This document shows positions 12,700 to 24,976 of a stretch of 64,000 nucleotides of DNA, piece after piece. The position numbers and the translations under genes were made by a program. The notes under the pieces were generated by a model that did not search any database, was not told where the DNA came from, and was given only the letters and a program-made list of their open reading frames with translations. The DNA is from Citrus sinensis (lineage: Eukaryota; Streptophyta; Magnoliopsida; Sapindales; Rutaceae): NCBI RefSeq assembly GCF_022201045.2, contig NC_068563.1, positions 28,679,001 through 28,743,000 on the forward strand. Reading direction: 5' to 3'. Each line of letters opens with the position of its first letter. The first letter of the stretch is position 1.

Positions 12700-13829
12700 A
12701 ACTGTCCTTAAAAATCGAAACTTCTTTCACCAAATGGCAAATTTAAAAAGAAAAAGAAAAACCAATAGATAAATTAACAAACTTGGAGCCTTCAATATTA
12801 CGAAAAGTTATGGACTTTCATGATAGCTGCTCGATAACCATAATAAAAACAGATTATATATACCATACGAAACGTTAAATAAAAATTATTTCGAAAAAAC
12901 AAAAACACATAAAAACTCTACTGTTAGTGTTACCTATTTTGCCGCGGTGTTGGGAGTGAGTGTTTTGGGGAGTCCGAGGAAGTAATGTGATTAGTGAACC
13001 GATAATTCAGGAACGTTAAGAGTTTAATCAGAAAATTATTAGTGCGTAAAATTGAAGAAGGCTAATTAAAAAAACAAATTGAACTTTGGTTCTTTTGTCT
13101 TTCCATAAAGACAGAATTGGATGCTTCGTGTTCCTGCTACGTAAGTTGTCTTCCCGAACTCTTTGTGGCATCTAGTCTGGTGCCACGTGTGCCAAAAGCC
13201 GGTGTGTGATGTCACCAATTTGCCACTCGAATTTGTATCAATGAATTAAATTAGTTAATTACTATTTTATAATCCGGACGTAAACACAAATGCAAATTAT
13301 GCTTTTGCTAATTTGGTCTATTAAAGGCTTTAAATATTTGAAGAAAATATTTCTCTATTAAACGCTTATAAAGACCTCCGCTTACCAAGACTCATTTTCC
13401 ATACTTAGAAAATTTAGATTACTTACTTCTAAATATTTATATGACAATTTTCTTTTAAATTTTCTTACATCCGTTTCGACACTAGAATAAGTGAGTAGAA
13501 AAAAGAGTTAAATCTACTTTTTAATGTAAAAATGAAAATCTTCCCGGTTAAACTTATGGTTTTTTTGTTTCTGCAAATCAATTTAAAGATGGATGCAAGA
13601 GCTTTTAATTATTTTCATTATCATACGGGCTCACCAAAATGAATTTATTAGTACTAAGCATTAAAAAGTAGGAGTGGACAAAAAAATCATTGCCCACTAA
13701 AAGACTAAGCTTAACCGATGGTTCGGTTCAATTTAATTATAAAAATTAAAAAAAAAATTACATCAAATCGAACTAATCATTTTCTGCCGCCTTTACTTTA
13801 TTAAGAAGTCTTTCCACAGTTTATGTGAG
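12700..13829. other. Intergenic DNA upstream of UXS
   Basis: No gene is seen. A G-box (CACGTG) sits at 13184-13189 within a GC-richer patch (about 13130-13230), roughly 700 bases upstream of the UXS start. The last nine bases, 'ttatgtgag' at 13821-13829, are the left target duplication of the large element that follows. Confidence 0.45.
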
Positions 13830-14139
13830 GAGTCAACCTACCATGCAGCGCTGTATCTCATACAGCGCATGCATGCAACCGGTACAACCGGTTTTTAACC
13901 GGATAATATAATGAAAATTATATTTTTATTTATTTTTAATGTGAAAAAATTATGAAAAAATTTGGAAAAAAAGGATAAAATTGTTATTAAATGAGAAAAA
14001 AGATTGTAATAATTTTAAATTTAAAAATAGTACAAAAAATATAAAAAAATATAAACATGTCACAAAATAGTTACATTCCTACTTATTTTGTCACATTCCA
14101 ATATTTAAAATACATATTTCAAGTTTACTTTTCAAATTC

Positions 14140-16880
14140 TTATTTTTCGTGGTTATTTATCTAAATTTTGGTACGTTGTTTCAACTCGTTTTCCCACTAG
14201 TTTTTGGTTCCATACATCCACTCTTTTCATTAACTTCCAGCTTTTTAGGTCTATATTTCAAGTTATTTTTATATCTCTGTAATGTATTAAACTTTATCTA
14301 GTTTTTGGTAACTTATTCCGATTTATTTTTCTACCACTTTTTTGTTCTATATTGCTACTATTTTTATTGAATTTCAATATTTTGGGTAAATATATCAAGT
14401 TCAGTTTTTAGATCCTTACTTCTTATTTGAATTTATTAAATTCTTGGTAAATTATTTCAACTTTTGAGTTAATTTCTTCAACTCTTGTTCCTACCACTTT
14501 TTAGTTCTATATTCCTACTCTTTTTATTGAATTCCAAAATTTTGTTTGGATATTTCAAGTTCAATTTCTAGATCCCTATTTTCCGTTGGAAATTATCAAA
14601 TTCTTGGTCAGTTGTTTCAACTCATTTTTCCATCAGTTATTAGTTTTATATTTCCAATTCTTTCATTAAATTTCCAGTTTTCAGGTTGATATTTCAAGTT
14701 TATTTTTTAATCTCAATATTCTATTAGACTTTATCCAGTTATTGCTAAGTGGTTCCAACTTATTTTTTCACTACTTTTGGTTCAATATTCCTACTATTTT
14801 TATTGAATTCCAATATTTTGGGTAAATGTATCAAATTTGCTTTTTAGATCCCTACTTCGCGTTTAAATTTATCAAATTATTGTTAAGTTATTTCAATTTT
14901 TGGGTTAAGTTCTTCCACTCTTATTTTCAGCACTTTTTAGTTCTATATTCTAACTATTTTCATTGAATTCTAACATTTTGCTTCGATATTTCAGGTCATT
15001 TTCTAGATCTCGACTACTTGTTAAACATTATCAGATTCTTGTTAAGTTCTTCAAACTTTTAGGTTATGCTCTTCAACTCTTGTTTCCACCATTTTTTGAT
15101 TCTATATTTCTACTCTTTTTACTGAATTCTAATATTTTTTGTGAATGTTTCGAGTTTATTTTTTGATCCCTGCTTGTTGTTGGATTTATCAGATTTTTGG
15201 TAATTCTTTCCGAGTTTTAGGTTAAGCTCTTTAACTATTTTTTTCCAGCACTTTTTGGTTTTATATTCCTACTCTTTTCATTGAATTCTAATATTTTACA
15301 TAGATGTTTCAAGTTCATTTTTTAAATCTCTATTTATTGTTGAGGTTTATCAAGTTATTGGTAAGTACTTACAACTTTTGGGTTAAGCTCTTCAATTTTT
15401 ATTTCTACCATTTTTTGGTATTAAATTTCTATTCTTTTTATTGAATTCCAATATTTTAGGTAAATATATCAAGTTCATTTTTTAGGTCTCTACTTTCCAT
15501 TAAAATTTATCAATTTGTTTTGTAAGTTCTTCCAACCTTTGGGTTAACCTCTTCAACTTTTATTCCCATCAAATTTTGGTTTGATATTTCTACTCTTTTT
15601 ATTGAATTCCAACATATGGGTGAATGTTTCAAGTTTATTTTTTAGATCTCTACTTTTTATTGAAATTTATCAAACTCTTGTTAAGTCGTTCCAACTTCTG
15701 GGTTATGCTTTTCCACTCTTTTTTCACAATTTATTGGTTCTATGTTCCTATTCTTTTTATTGAATTCCAACATTTGGGTAAATATATAAAGTTCTGTTTC
15801 CAAACCATGCTTTCCATTAAAATTTATCAAATTCTTTGTAAGTTGTTCCAACTTTTGGGTCAATGTTTTCAACTTATTTTCTTACCAAAATTTGGTCCTA
15901 TATTCCTACTCTTTTTTATTGAATTCCAATATTTGAGTAAATGTTTCAAACTTATTTTTTAATTCTCTACTTTTCATTAGAATTTATTAAATTCTTGTCA
16001 AGTTGTTTCAATTTATGTGTTAAGCACTTCCACTCATTTTCCTCAATATATTGGTTTTATATTCCTACTCTTTAATTGAATTTCAATATTTTATGTGGAT
16101 GGTTCAAATTTATTTTTCAGATCCCTATTCACTATTGGAATTTATCAGATTATTGGTAGATACTTACAACTTTTGGGTTAAGTTTTTCAACTATTATTAC
16201 CATCACGATTTGGTTATATATTCCTCCTTTTTTTCATACTAAATTCCAATATTCTGAGTTAATATTTCAAGTTCGTTTTTAAGATCTCTACTTCTCATTG
16301 GAATTCATCAAATTCTTTGTAAGTTATTTCAACTATTGTGTTAACCTCTTCAATTCTTTTTTCCACGATACTATATTTCTACTTTTTTTATTAAATTCCA
16401 ACATTTAGGTGAATGTTTCAAGTTCAACTTTCGGATCTCTACTTTTCATTGGAATTTATCAAACTCTTATCAAGTTATTCCAACTTTTAAATTCTGCTCT
16501 TCCATTCATTTTTCCACCATTTTTTGGTTCTATATTCCCACTCTTTATATTGAATTACAATATTTTAATTAGATGTTTCAAGTTTATTTTTTGTATTCCT
16601 AGTTTCTTTTAATCAATTTCAACTTTATTTTCAAGATTTTTTGGTTACATATTCTTACTCTTTTAAGTGTATTCTAATATTTTGGCTAATGATCCAAGTT
16701 TACTTCATAAATTCATGCTTTCCGTTATAATTTTTCAACTTTTTAGTAAATTATTCTCAATTCTAGGTTAAGTTATTCCTACTCTTTTACACCTTACAAT
16801 GGTTTTATGTTCATATTATTTTCATTATATTCCAACACTATAGATACATGTTCCATGTCCTTTTTTCAACTAATAATAAT
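14140..16880. repeat. Tandem array of about 17 diverged units, period about 159 bp
   Basis: Each unit carries, in order, variants of 'ttttggttctatattcctac', 'tttttattgaattccaatat', 'tcaagttcattttttagatc', 'aatttatcaaattcttggta' and 'gggttaagctcttcaact'. The 'ggttctatattcctac' landmark recurs near 14340, 14499, 14637, 14775, 14935, 15093, 15252, 15410, 15572, 15730, 15889, 16049, 16207, 16364, 16521, 16636 and 16799. Spacing is mostly 157-160, with two short units. Units are about 70-80% alike, so the array is old. The period is 53 codons. Some units read openly on the minus strand (for example 15681-15872, rich in K, E, L and N), but others are frame-shifted, so a coding origin is unproven. 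Short open frames on either strand here are by-products of the repeat. Confidence 0.9.
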
Positions 16881-17179
16881 ATTACTTTTTTAAAATAACA
16901 ACAATATCAATAAGGCCAATTATATATAACCCCTTATTATTTTAACAAATATCAATTTACTATACAATACTGAAATTTTTTTATTGCAACCCTTTATCAT
17001 TTTCAACGTTTTGGGTCCTTAATTTAAGTCCTTTTTTTTAATCTTCGTTACTTCATGAGTTCTTCTAAACTTGAATTTATATATACTTAAGCTTTTAATC
17101 TTTATACATATTTATTATCATTTAATCATTTTAATTAATAGTATTTTGTTATATTTAAAAAAAATTATGCATTTATTTC

Positions 17180-19710
17180 CATCTTTCTCTTTACTTCTCA
17201 AACTAAATGCTTTAATTTTTCATAACTTCAACTGTAAATAAATAAATAACAATTGAGAATGATTGCAATTGTAAATGAAATTATCATGCCCTATTAAGTT
17301 ATCCAGTGCACTAAAAAATTAACCAAATCAAAATTTTCATCCATTTGTATATAATAATTTTTTACAAGCTTTTGGGAAAATAATTTTTTTATCAATTCGT
17401 TTAAAATTGTTGTCATTCTATTTATTTTCAAATAATTAATTTCTTTGACTTCAACCAAAATTCATTTTAACAGCTTTGCACGCAATTGTTATACTCCTCA
17501 AACATTTTATTTTTCAAATTGTTATGATCAAATAAATTATATATTTATTATACGATTATTCCATGAACCATGAAAATTAATATGTTATATCAAAGTTTTA
17601 AAGGTTGGCAAAAATGTTTTGTTTGTACTTGAAAGAGAAAAAAAGATTAAAAAATCTTTATTAATTATTTTGAGAGATTATTTTAATCAATTAATTTGAT
17701 TATCCATACTTGACCTTTTGACCTCTACACAAACGTTTGTTCATTTATCATTTCTCATTTTGCTATGAAAAATTTATAATTTGAAAAATAAAATTCTATT
17801 TCAAATAAAAAATGTCTAAATTCAAGTTTTAGATCATGATAATTTTAAATAAAAAATTAGAAAATTCTAATTCTTTTGAATCATTGTTCTCCATTTTAAT
17901 TATTTACGTTTAAAATAACCTTATAAATTTATTTTCATCTTTCTCTTTACTTTTAAAAGAATTTCCTTAATTTGTTATAACTTAAACAATAATACCATAT
18001 AAGGATGCAACCAATTGCTATGCTTCTCAAAAAACATTATTTTTTAAAAAGTTAAGGCAAACGTAAGTTATAACTTACAAAATATTTTAAATTAATAAAA
18101 TTGATGCTAATTTATTTGTATTAAAACATCATTTTTTTTTCTATCATTTCAACTTGATTAGATTTCTTTTTCTTGAACTTAATTTTGTATATACTTACTT
18201 TTGATGTTTCGATATGTTACACGAAAGTATACTTTTTTATCTTAAAAATAAATTATATTAAGTCAAGTTTTCAATTACATAATCAGTTCTTCAATTTTTC
18301 TGACTTGACTAAAATCATTTTTAAAAGTTTTTTACAGCTTAATTTGGTACTAAGAAAATATAACACTTTAACAACAACATTTATTGGTATGAATTTGGCA
18401 TGTCTTGATTGGAATGGCAGGTATTCTTGATTTGTTGCCATTCCTTTACAAATAAAATAATAAATGCCCTATTAATTGTTTGCGATGCACTAAAAATTTA
18501 AGTATACTAAAATTTTCATTCATTTAAACAGATGTAATAAGACAATTAGAATTTTTCACAAGCTTGTGACTAAATAACTTCATAAAATTAAATCAATTTA
18601 CAGCACAACTTCCACAAACTAAACTCCAGCTGCTGCTCATTTTAAATTTCAAGTGTCTACACATAAAAAAGAAAAAAATATGACATTAGAAAACACAATG
18701 CAACCATAAAATAAATAACAATATTTAGAATTTCAAATGCATGATCCAAATTCTTAGCTAGGATCAAATAAATTTGATTTTCAATAGAAAATTTCAGACT
18801 TTAATCTAAAATAAACACAAAAATATATTTTCATTAACATATATTTTTAAGGGATTTATTAACAGCAATATTCAAAATATAAAAATTACTCTCTACTTGC
18901 ATAATTATTCGATGCAACTTTTATGTCTACTTTCATTATTCAATGCAACTTTTATGTCTACTTTCATTTAACGACCAAGTGATCTTTGGAATAAAGAGAA
19001 AGATAACAATACATCAACAATTAGCAAGATCAAATGGTCTTTTATTCTTAAATTTATTGGCATTTATTTGCAAATAAAATTATAATGTCCTATTAATTTA
19101 TCCGATGTACTTAAAAATTAACGAAATAAAAATTCCCAATATACAAATGACAACATCTATCACTAAAGCAATTTGTGACAATAGTGAACTGACGTGAGGG
19201 CCACTAAAAAGTTGGAATTGCAGAAGGAAACGAGCCTAAAACCACTTCTGCTAAGAATTCTTTTTACAAGTTTGCGAGAAAATAGCTATTTACTAATTTT
19301 TAACATCAATAGAACTAATACAAAATTAAATCAATTTATAGCTTCCAAAAGCTAAACTTCAGATGCGACTAATTTGAGATTTTGATTTCATGGATCTCTG
19401 CATACAAGGGAAAAAAACAAATGATATTAGAAAAAAAGGCCCCAAAAAATATATATATTCAAATTTCAAATGCATGATCTAAATTCTTAGGCAGGATTAG
19501 ATATATATTGTTTTCAACAGAAAATTTGAAACTTAAATATAAAATAAACACAAAACTACATTCTAATTATAACATATTTTTTTGATGAATTTTTTAACAA
19601 CAATATTTAGAATATAAAAAATATTCTCAACTGGCGTACTCATTCTTTAAAACTTTTATGTCTACTTTCATTTAACGACAAATTGATCTCAGCGATAAAG
19701 ATAGAAGAGA
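17180..19710. repeat. Old, diverged large direct repeats
   Basis: A block around 18436-18960 recurs around 19058-19680. Landmarks are 'cctattaatt' with 'gatgcactaaaaatt' variants, then 'aatttcaaatgcatgatc', 'aaattctta', 'aaaataaacacaaaa' and 'cttttatgtctactttcatt'. The first landmark also appears near 17291, and 'catctttctctttact' appears at about 17179 and 17937. Copies are separated by about 620-1170 bases and are clearly diverged. No coding sequence is seen. Confidence 0.65.
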
Positions 19711-20584
19711 ATACATCGAAATAAATAAGAATAAATTTTAGTACAAATTCATGATTGCATGAATAATATACATCATGAAATAGCATCCTAATGAAAAGAT
19801 AAAAAAACGCAAAAGAAACTAAGCACCTAAAAAGAACTGACAAAAATTGTAAGCATATAGATTCATTCGTGAGTAAAACTAAGCACCTAAAAATAACTGG
19901 CAAAAATTTATCAGCAAATAGATTTATTCTTATAAGTAAAATACAGTCTAAATCTAAACCTTGTTTATTTTGGATGTATTTTACTATTTGTTTACTCGTT
20001 TATAATAGTTTCCACAACTTTTATAATTTATTTTGGACATAATTTATTACATCCAAACACATTGTTCAGGTAACCAGAGCACTAATAAATCACTAGATTA
20101 CTAATTACCATTGCATTTGAAAGAGTAGGAATATCTCTATTAATTTTATAGACTAATTTTAAATTTATCAATCAGGGAATAATGTAACTGCAAGTTTCCA
20201 TGTGCACATAGCCCACTCGCGTCTAACCAAATCTATCTCTCCTTGGTGTAACTCTTTGTTCCATAAAATTATAAAGTGAGGAATATATTAATTAGGCAGT
20301 TTCAAAATATAAAATAACTATTTCATAATAAATGACACTACATTTTCCAAAATAGAGACAACCAAAAAGCATTTAGCTACATCATTCATATGACATCCAA
20401 TACCTATCCATCATACACTCAAAAATGAAAAAAACTGAGGCCTAAAGTTTAGATTACTACCTCTTAATAAAAAAAAAAATAACAGCGTGCTTGGATACTA
20501 CCTTGCAAAATTGTACCTGCATATTACTAAAGAAAAAAAAAAGATGAAGTATAGACATAAGAAAAAAGAACTAAAGAAGATTCA

Positions 20585-21150
20585 AAACAGCATCCGAACA
20601 GCACCTGGAACTTTTCAGGTGCACTTTTAGCAGCAAAATTACAGCAAAACAGCATCTAAAATTTTCAAGTGTAGTTTCAATTACAAAAACAGTAGTAGAA
20701 CAACCCTTGAAAAGTTCAAGGTGTTGTTTTTGCCATATAACAACAGCTAAACAACACTAGAAACTTTCAGGTACTGTTTTTCTTTATAAACAGTAGTAAA
20801 ATATCACCTACAAACTTCCAGGTGTCGTTTTTCTACATAAACAGCAGCTAAACTGCACCTGAAAGTTTCCAGGTGCTGTTTTCCTGCATAAACCACAGTA
20901 AAACAGTACCCAAAAACTTCTAGGTCAAGTTTTTACTGCATAACAGTAGTTAAACAACACTCGGAAGTCAAACAACAATTAAGCAACACTAATACTTTCA
21001 GGAGCTTTGTTTCTACATAAAAAGCAGCAAAAACAACACCTAGAAGTTCCAAATGCTATTTTTACTATATAACAGCTGCTAAGCAGCGCCTGAAAACTTT
21101 AAGGTGCTGTGTTTCTACAAAAAAAGCAGTAAAAACAGCACCTGCATAAC
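20585..21150. repeat. Hairpin-forming tandem array, period about 51 bp
   Basis: About eleven copies of a unit shaped 'aacagcacctgaaa' - 'tttcaggtgctgtttt' - 'ctacataaacagcagcta'. CACCTG and CAGGTG face each other across about ten bases in many copies, so each unit can fold into a short stem, and the flanking AACAGC/GCTGTT extends it. Units run about 48-52 bases, and one (about 20950) is partly deleted. The array lies inside the 12-kb element. Confidence 0.85.
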
Positions 21151-22690
21151 AGAAATCAACCCATTGATAAAATTTTTTGCTCCACTTAATTCAGCATCAA
21201 AAACTTATATAATTGAATCAATCTTATGCGAACTTCAGCAAACATCATATGTGCATGAACACATTATTCCAATTCCAAACATAATCCAACTCTAAATCTA
21301 TGAGATCAAATCCAAAACACACAATCTCTAATCAATCACACAATTACAATCGCAAAAACATATTTTTTCTTAAAATTAATCTTATAATAAAAATATTTTA
21401 TTGATTTAGTGAAAAAAAAAATAAACAGAACATGCTTACCGTAGAGAGCTGCAAGCCTGCTATGCTGACATAAAGCCAGAAGGAAACAAAGACAGTCATT
21501 GTGCTTTTCATTTGTCTGCTCTGCAAACTAGCCCCGTTACAAAAGTGCCAAAAAGAGAAGAAAAGAAAGTTTAATTACAATAGAATTGTAATGAAACGTG
21601 TTTATAATAATAGAAGTGTCAAGTTTTACAGCATTTGTAGGCCATAACAGCTTTAATAGTTAAAAATAAAAAGCAAGTAGTTCTTAAAACATAACATGCA
21701 GAGATCTTGTCATAACATCAAAATTCCCAAGAAAAAGAAAATGTACCAATCAGACGTCCCCAATATTTTTTACTGCTTGTCCATTCTTGTCACTTTTCAT
21801 GTAATAATCACCATTCTCCTAGTAAATGTCCAAGATAAACTATAATTCTAAATTTGAAAATCGCTGAGAAGTAGGAAAAGGGAATTAATTCGAAAGTGCT
21901 ACCTCAAGAATATGCACCAACAATCTCTAATAATCAGTTGAGCAAGATCAAGTAGTTTAAAATGATGTGGTGAATCTGACTATGATAAAGGGGGGAAAAA
22001 TGCTGAAATTCAAAGATTTCTCGAATTTGGAACTGCATAATACCCAAATTCTTGTTCAAAAAAAAAAGTGCAAGAAATGAAGAGCATCCAAAAGAACCAA
22101 CCAAACCACTTGCTTCGTCGGCACCCCTCCAAAATACGTGGACATTTTGCAATAAACTAAAGGAAAAAGACCCCCAAAAACTTTCAATGCCAGTGAAGAT
22201 TATAAGTCCTTTATATATTGCAGAATTGGAGACTTCTAAGTAAAAAAAATCACAAAGAATCACATGAAGCTTTTGTCTCAATACAATATGTAAAAGATCA
22301 AAGCAAAAAGACATGCAACTCCATTGAAAGGCTTATTTATTTTTTAATAACAAAACTAAAGAATCCATTAAAATTGATCTTAAAAATCAGCAGCTAATTG
22401 GTGCCAATAAAAACGAAGCAGCAATAATCTAATATCTAGTCACGTAATTATATATATTGACAGTAAGAAGAAAAATATCATCACTCACTACCGAAACAGT
22501 ACTTAAAAACCTAACTCAAAATCATAAAATTAACCAAAAAAAATTAAATTTCTAAACATGCAAGCAACCTAAAATATCCAACAATAGCTATAAAATATAA
22601 AAAATGCCAAAACATAAGGTAATAAATTAAAAATCAAAATTAAAGCGAAACTTTAGCACAATACGGTAGTGTGCATAAATATACAGTGAA
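21151..22690. other. Interior of the 12-kb element, possible exon remnants on the minus strand
   Basis: No complete gene is seen. On the minus strand a segment ending at about 21441 is bounded by TTTGCAG upstream (about 21530) and GTAAGCATG downstream, and reads QMKSTMTVFVSFWLYVSIAG in one frame, so it looks like an internal exon. A second segment (about 21735-21825) reads ENGDYYMKSDKNGQAVKNIG before a stop. Neither was recognised. They could be pieces of a host gene carried by the transposon, or chance. Confidence 0.3.
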
Positions 22691-22698
22691 ATTTTCAG

Positions 22699-22962
22699 AG
22701 TGCTAAAGTTGTTAGCCAACCAGATTAGAATGAAGTGGCAACAACAGCGACAGCAAAGAAAGAAGGAAGCAGCAGCTCACATTTATGCCAAAAGATCCGA
22801 GTGCTAAAGTTGTCAGCCAACTAGATCAGAAGGAAGTAGCAGTGGCAGCGGCTGCCAAGAAAGAAGGGAGCGGCAGCAGCAAAGGTTTTGTGCAGCGGCA
22901 GCGAAAAAATTGATTGTTAGGTAGAAACTAAAAATTAGGGTTCGAGGGTGGGGCTATTTATA
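22699..22962 (-). promoter_or_regulatory. Promoter-like segment with a 101-bp duplicated GC-rich leader
   Basis: On the minus strand TATAAATAG (within 22954-22962) is followed about 30 bases later by AACCCTAATTTTTAG, a layout typical of plant transcription starts. The leader then contains two copies (starting at 22699 and 22800, offset 101) of a segment with CTTTAGCACT, TTGGCTGACAAC and a (GCTGCC)-rich stretch. It would transcribe leftwards through the rest of the element. Transcription is inferred from motifs only. Confidence 0.4.
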
Positions 22963-23321
22963 TTTTTTATTTTTTAATGAAAAACTGGTTTTGTTTTATA
23001 TTTTTTAATATAAACTTTAACTTATAAATATGATTTACTTAAATTGAAAAAATTTAATATGCATAAATAGATTTTGCCAAAAACTTTAATATGCAAAACA
23101 AATTTCTTAAAGCATATCTATAGACTACAGATTATATACACATTTTAATAATAAATGTCTACTATTGATAACAAGTATCTCAGTTGAGTTCATTTTAATC
23201 TATTTAAATATTGGCCAACAAAGTAATAATGGTTACTAACAACATAAAAAAATACACTTTATTATAAATCATTAATTTTATACTACTAAATTCAATCGAT
23301 AAAAAATTAGCATTACATTTA

Positions 23322-24976
23322 TGATGCGTTTACTTCATGGAATGGAAATTGGATGGAATGGGAATGAGTTGGGAATGAAAATGGGTCGAGAATAAGAATA
23401 GACTGGAATATGAATGAGAAATGAGAATGAGATTCTAATATTTACTTAGCTAAAATAAATGAGAATGTAAATGTGCTGGAATGTCACTGATCTGTTTATT
23501 TGGCAAAATAAATGGGAATAAGAAATGAGAATGAGAATCAATTTACCAAAATACCCATAATATTAAATAATGTAATTTTCATTAACTAAATACAATATAA
23601 CCTCTATAAATTAATAATGTCAGGACCATAGAAATTTATTAATTTAGAGAGATATTAATTAATCTATAAATTAATAAATTATTAATTTATAGAGTGTGTT
23701 CACAGTACAAAGAACTAACATTTAATTAATTGAAAATTCATTGTATTTTACAAATATAATCAATAGAATTTAAATAAATTCATCAAATAAATAATGTATA
23801 CTTGATTAAATAAATTTATGAATTTTACTAAATGTATTCAATGAACTAAACTAAATGTTAGTTATTAAATTGTTTGAATTAAAACTAATCTAATGTACCT
23901 ATCTACTTGATTAACTAAATTCATGTATTTACATAAATTTATCTAAATGTATTCAATGAACTAAACTAAATGTTAGTTATTAAATTGCATTAATTGAATT
24001 TGAACTAATTCATCTAATGTACCTATCTACTTGATTAACTAAATTCATGTATTTACATAAATTTATCTAAGTGTATTCAATGAACTAAAATAAATGTAAT
24101 TTCATTAAATTGTATCAATTGAATTTGACTACTTATCTACGTAATTAAAGAGTATTCATGTATTTACATAATTTAGCTAAGTCATAAATCCAATGAACTA
24201 AATTAGAAATTAAATGTATTTAATGAATTAAGTTAAAATTATTGTCTATATAAACAAACACAAAGTATTCTTTTATTTCATAGTAACTTGTTAACTTGTT
24301 AAAAATTAAAGATGAGATTCAACTAGATTTAAACTTCAAGAAAAAACAAGTTACAATAGACTCATATTTTAATAAATTGACATAGTCAGTTACATTTGTA
24401 ATTTCACAGTATTTATAATTTCTACAATTATTAATTTATGATATAAATGTGACCATAGAGTTATATAGGAGTTCTCAAAAAAATTATCTTATTAATTTAT
24501 CGAAATTATTAATTTAGCTTCAGGGCCTAAGTCGGGACTGCAAAAAATTATTATATTAATAATTTATCGAGTATTAATTTATAGAGTATTAATTTATAGA
24601 GGTTATACTGTATTTGTATAAATATTATTATAAAAATGATATTAATTAAAAAAATAAAATTAATAATAATAAATGTTAATAATGATAATATTAATAAAAA
24701 TAATAATAACAATAATTAATAATAAAGTTAATAAAATTTAATAATAATAATGACAAAATTTAATAATAATAATAATAATAATGACATTTAAAATAATAAA
24801 ATTAATTGTGCTTTGAACGAGGATAATTTGGAAAATATAAAAAAATTATAGGGATACAAAATTATGTGGGACCCACATATTTTATTTTTATTCTCAAATT
24901 ACATTTTACTAAGTAAATATGAGTTTCATTCACATTCCTTCATTCTCATTTCCTAAATACTCAAGTAAACACACCA
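23322..24976. mobile_element. PIF/Harbinger-like non-autonomous element
   Basis: Ends are TGATGCGTTTACTT (left) and inverted TGGTGTGTTTACTT (right), 12 of 14 alike, flanked on both sides by TTA (23319-23321 and 24977-24979). That is the TWA target duplication of PIF/Harbinger. Subterminal regions are rich in 'gggaatgagaatgag' words on the left and their complement on the right. Without the element inserted inside it, it would be about 630 bases long. The interior at about 24620-24790 is (AAT)-rich. Confidence 0.65.
23593..24610. mobile_element. Emigrant/pogo-like (Tc1/mariner) MITE nested in the PIF-like element
   Basis: Both ends read CARTATAACCTCTATAAATT when viewed inward (left from 23593, right inverted from 24610), with TA on each side (23591-23592, 24611-24612). 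Arabidopsis Emigrant MITEs, mobilised by the pogo-like Lemi1, begin with a very similar CAGTA.AACCTCTATAAATT and also insert into TA. Repeated 'attaatttatagag' words near both ends are also typical. No transposase frame remains. Confidence 0.75.

Noticed and set aside
15624-15962. Plus-strand hydrophobic open frame of 112 codons in the 159-bp array
   Set aside because: F/L/I-rich translation is what AT-rich repeats give. Neighbouring units are not open in the same frame.
20585-21150. CRISPR-like array
   Set aside because: Units are diverged along their whole length with no conserved repeat and unique spacer pattern, and the DNA is from a plant nucleus.
21934-22314. 126-codon minus-strand frame in the large element
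   Set aside because: No family features, biased composition, and no splice or promoter context at its ends.
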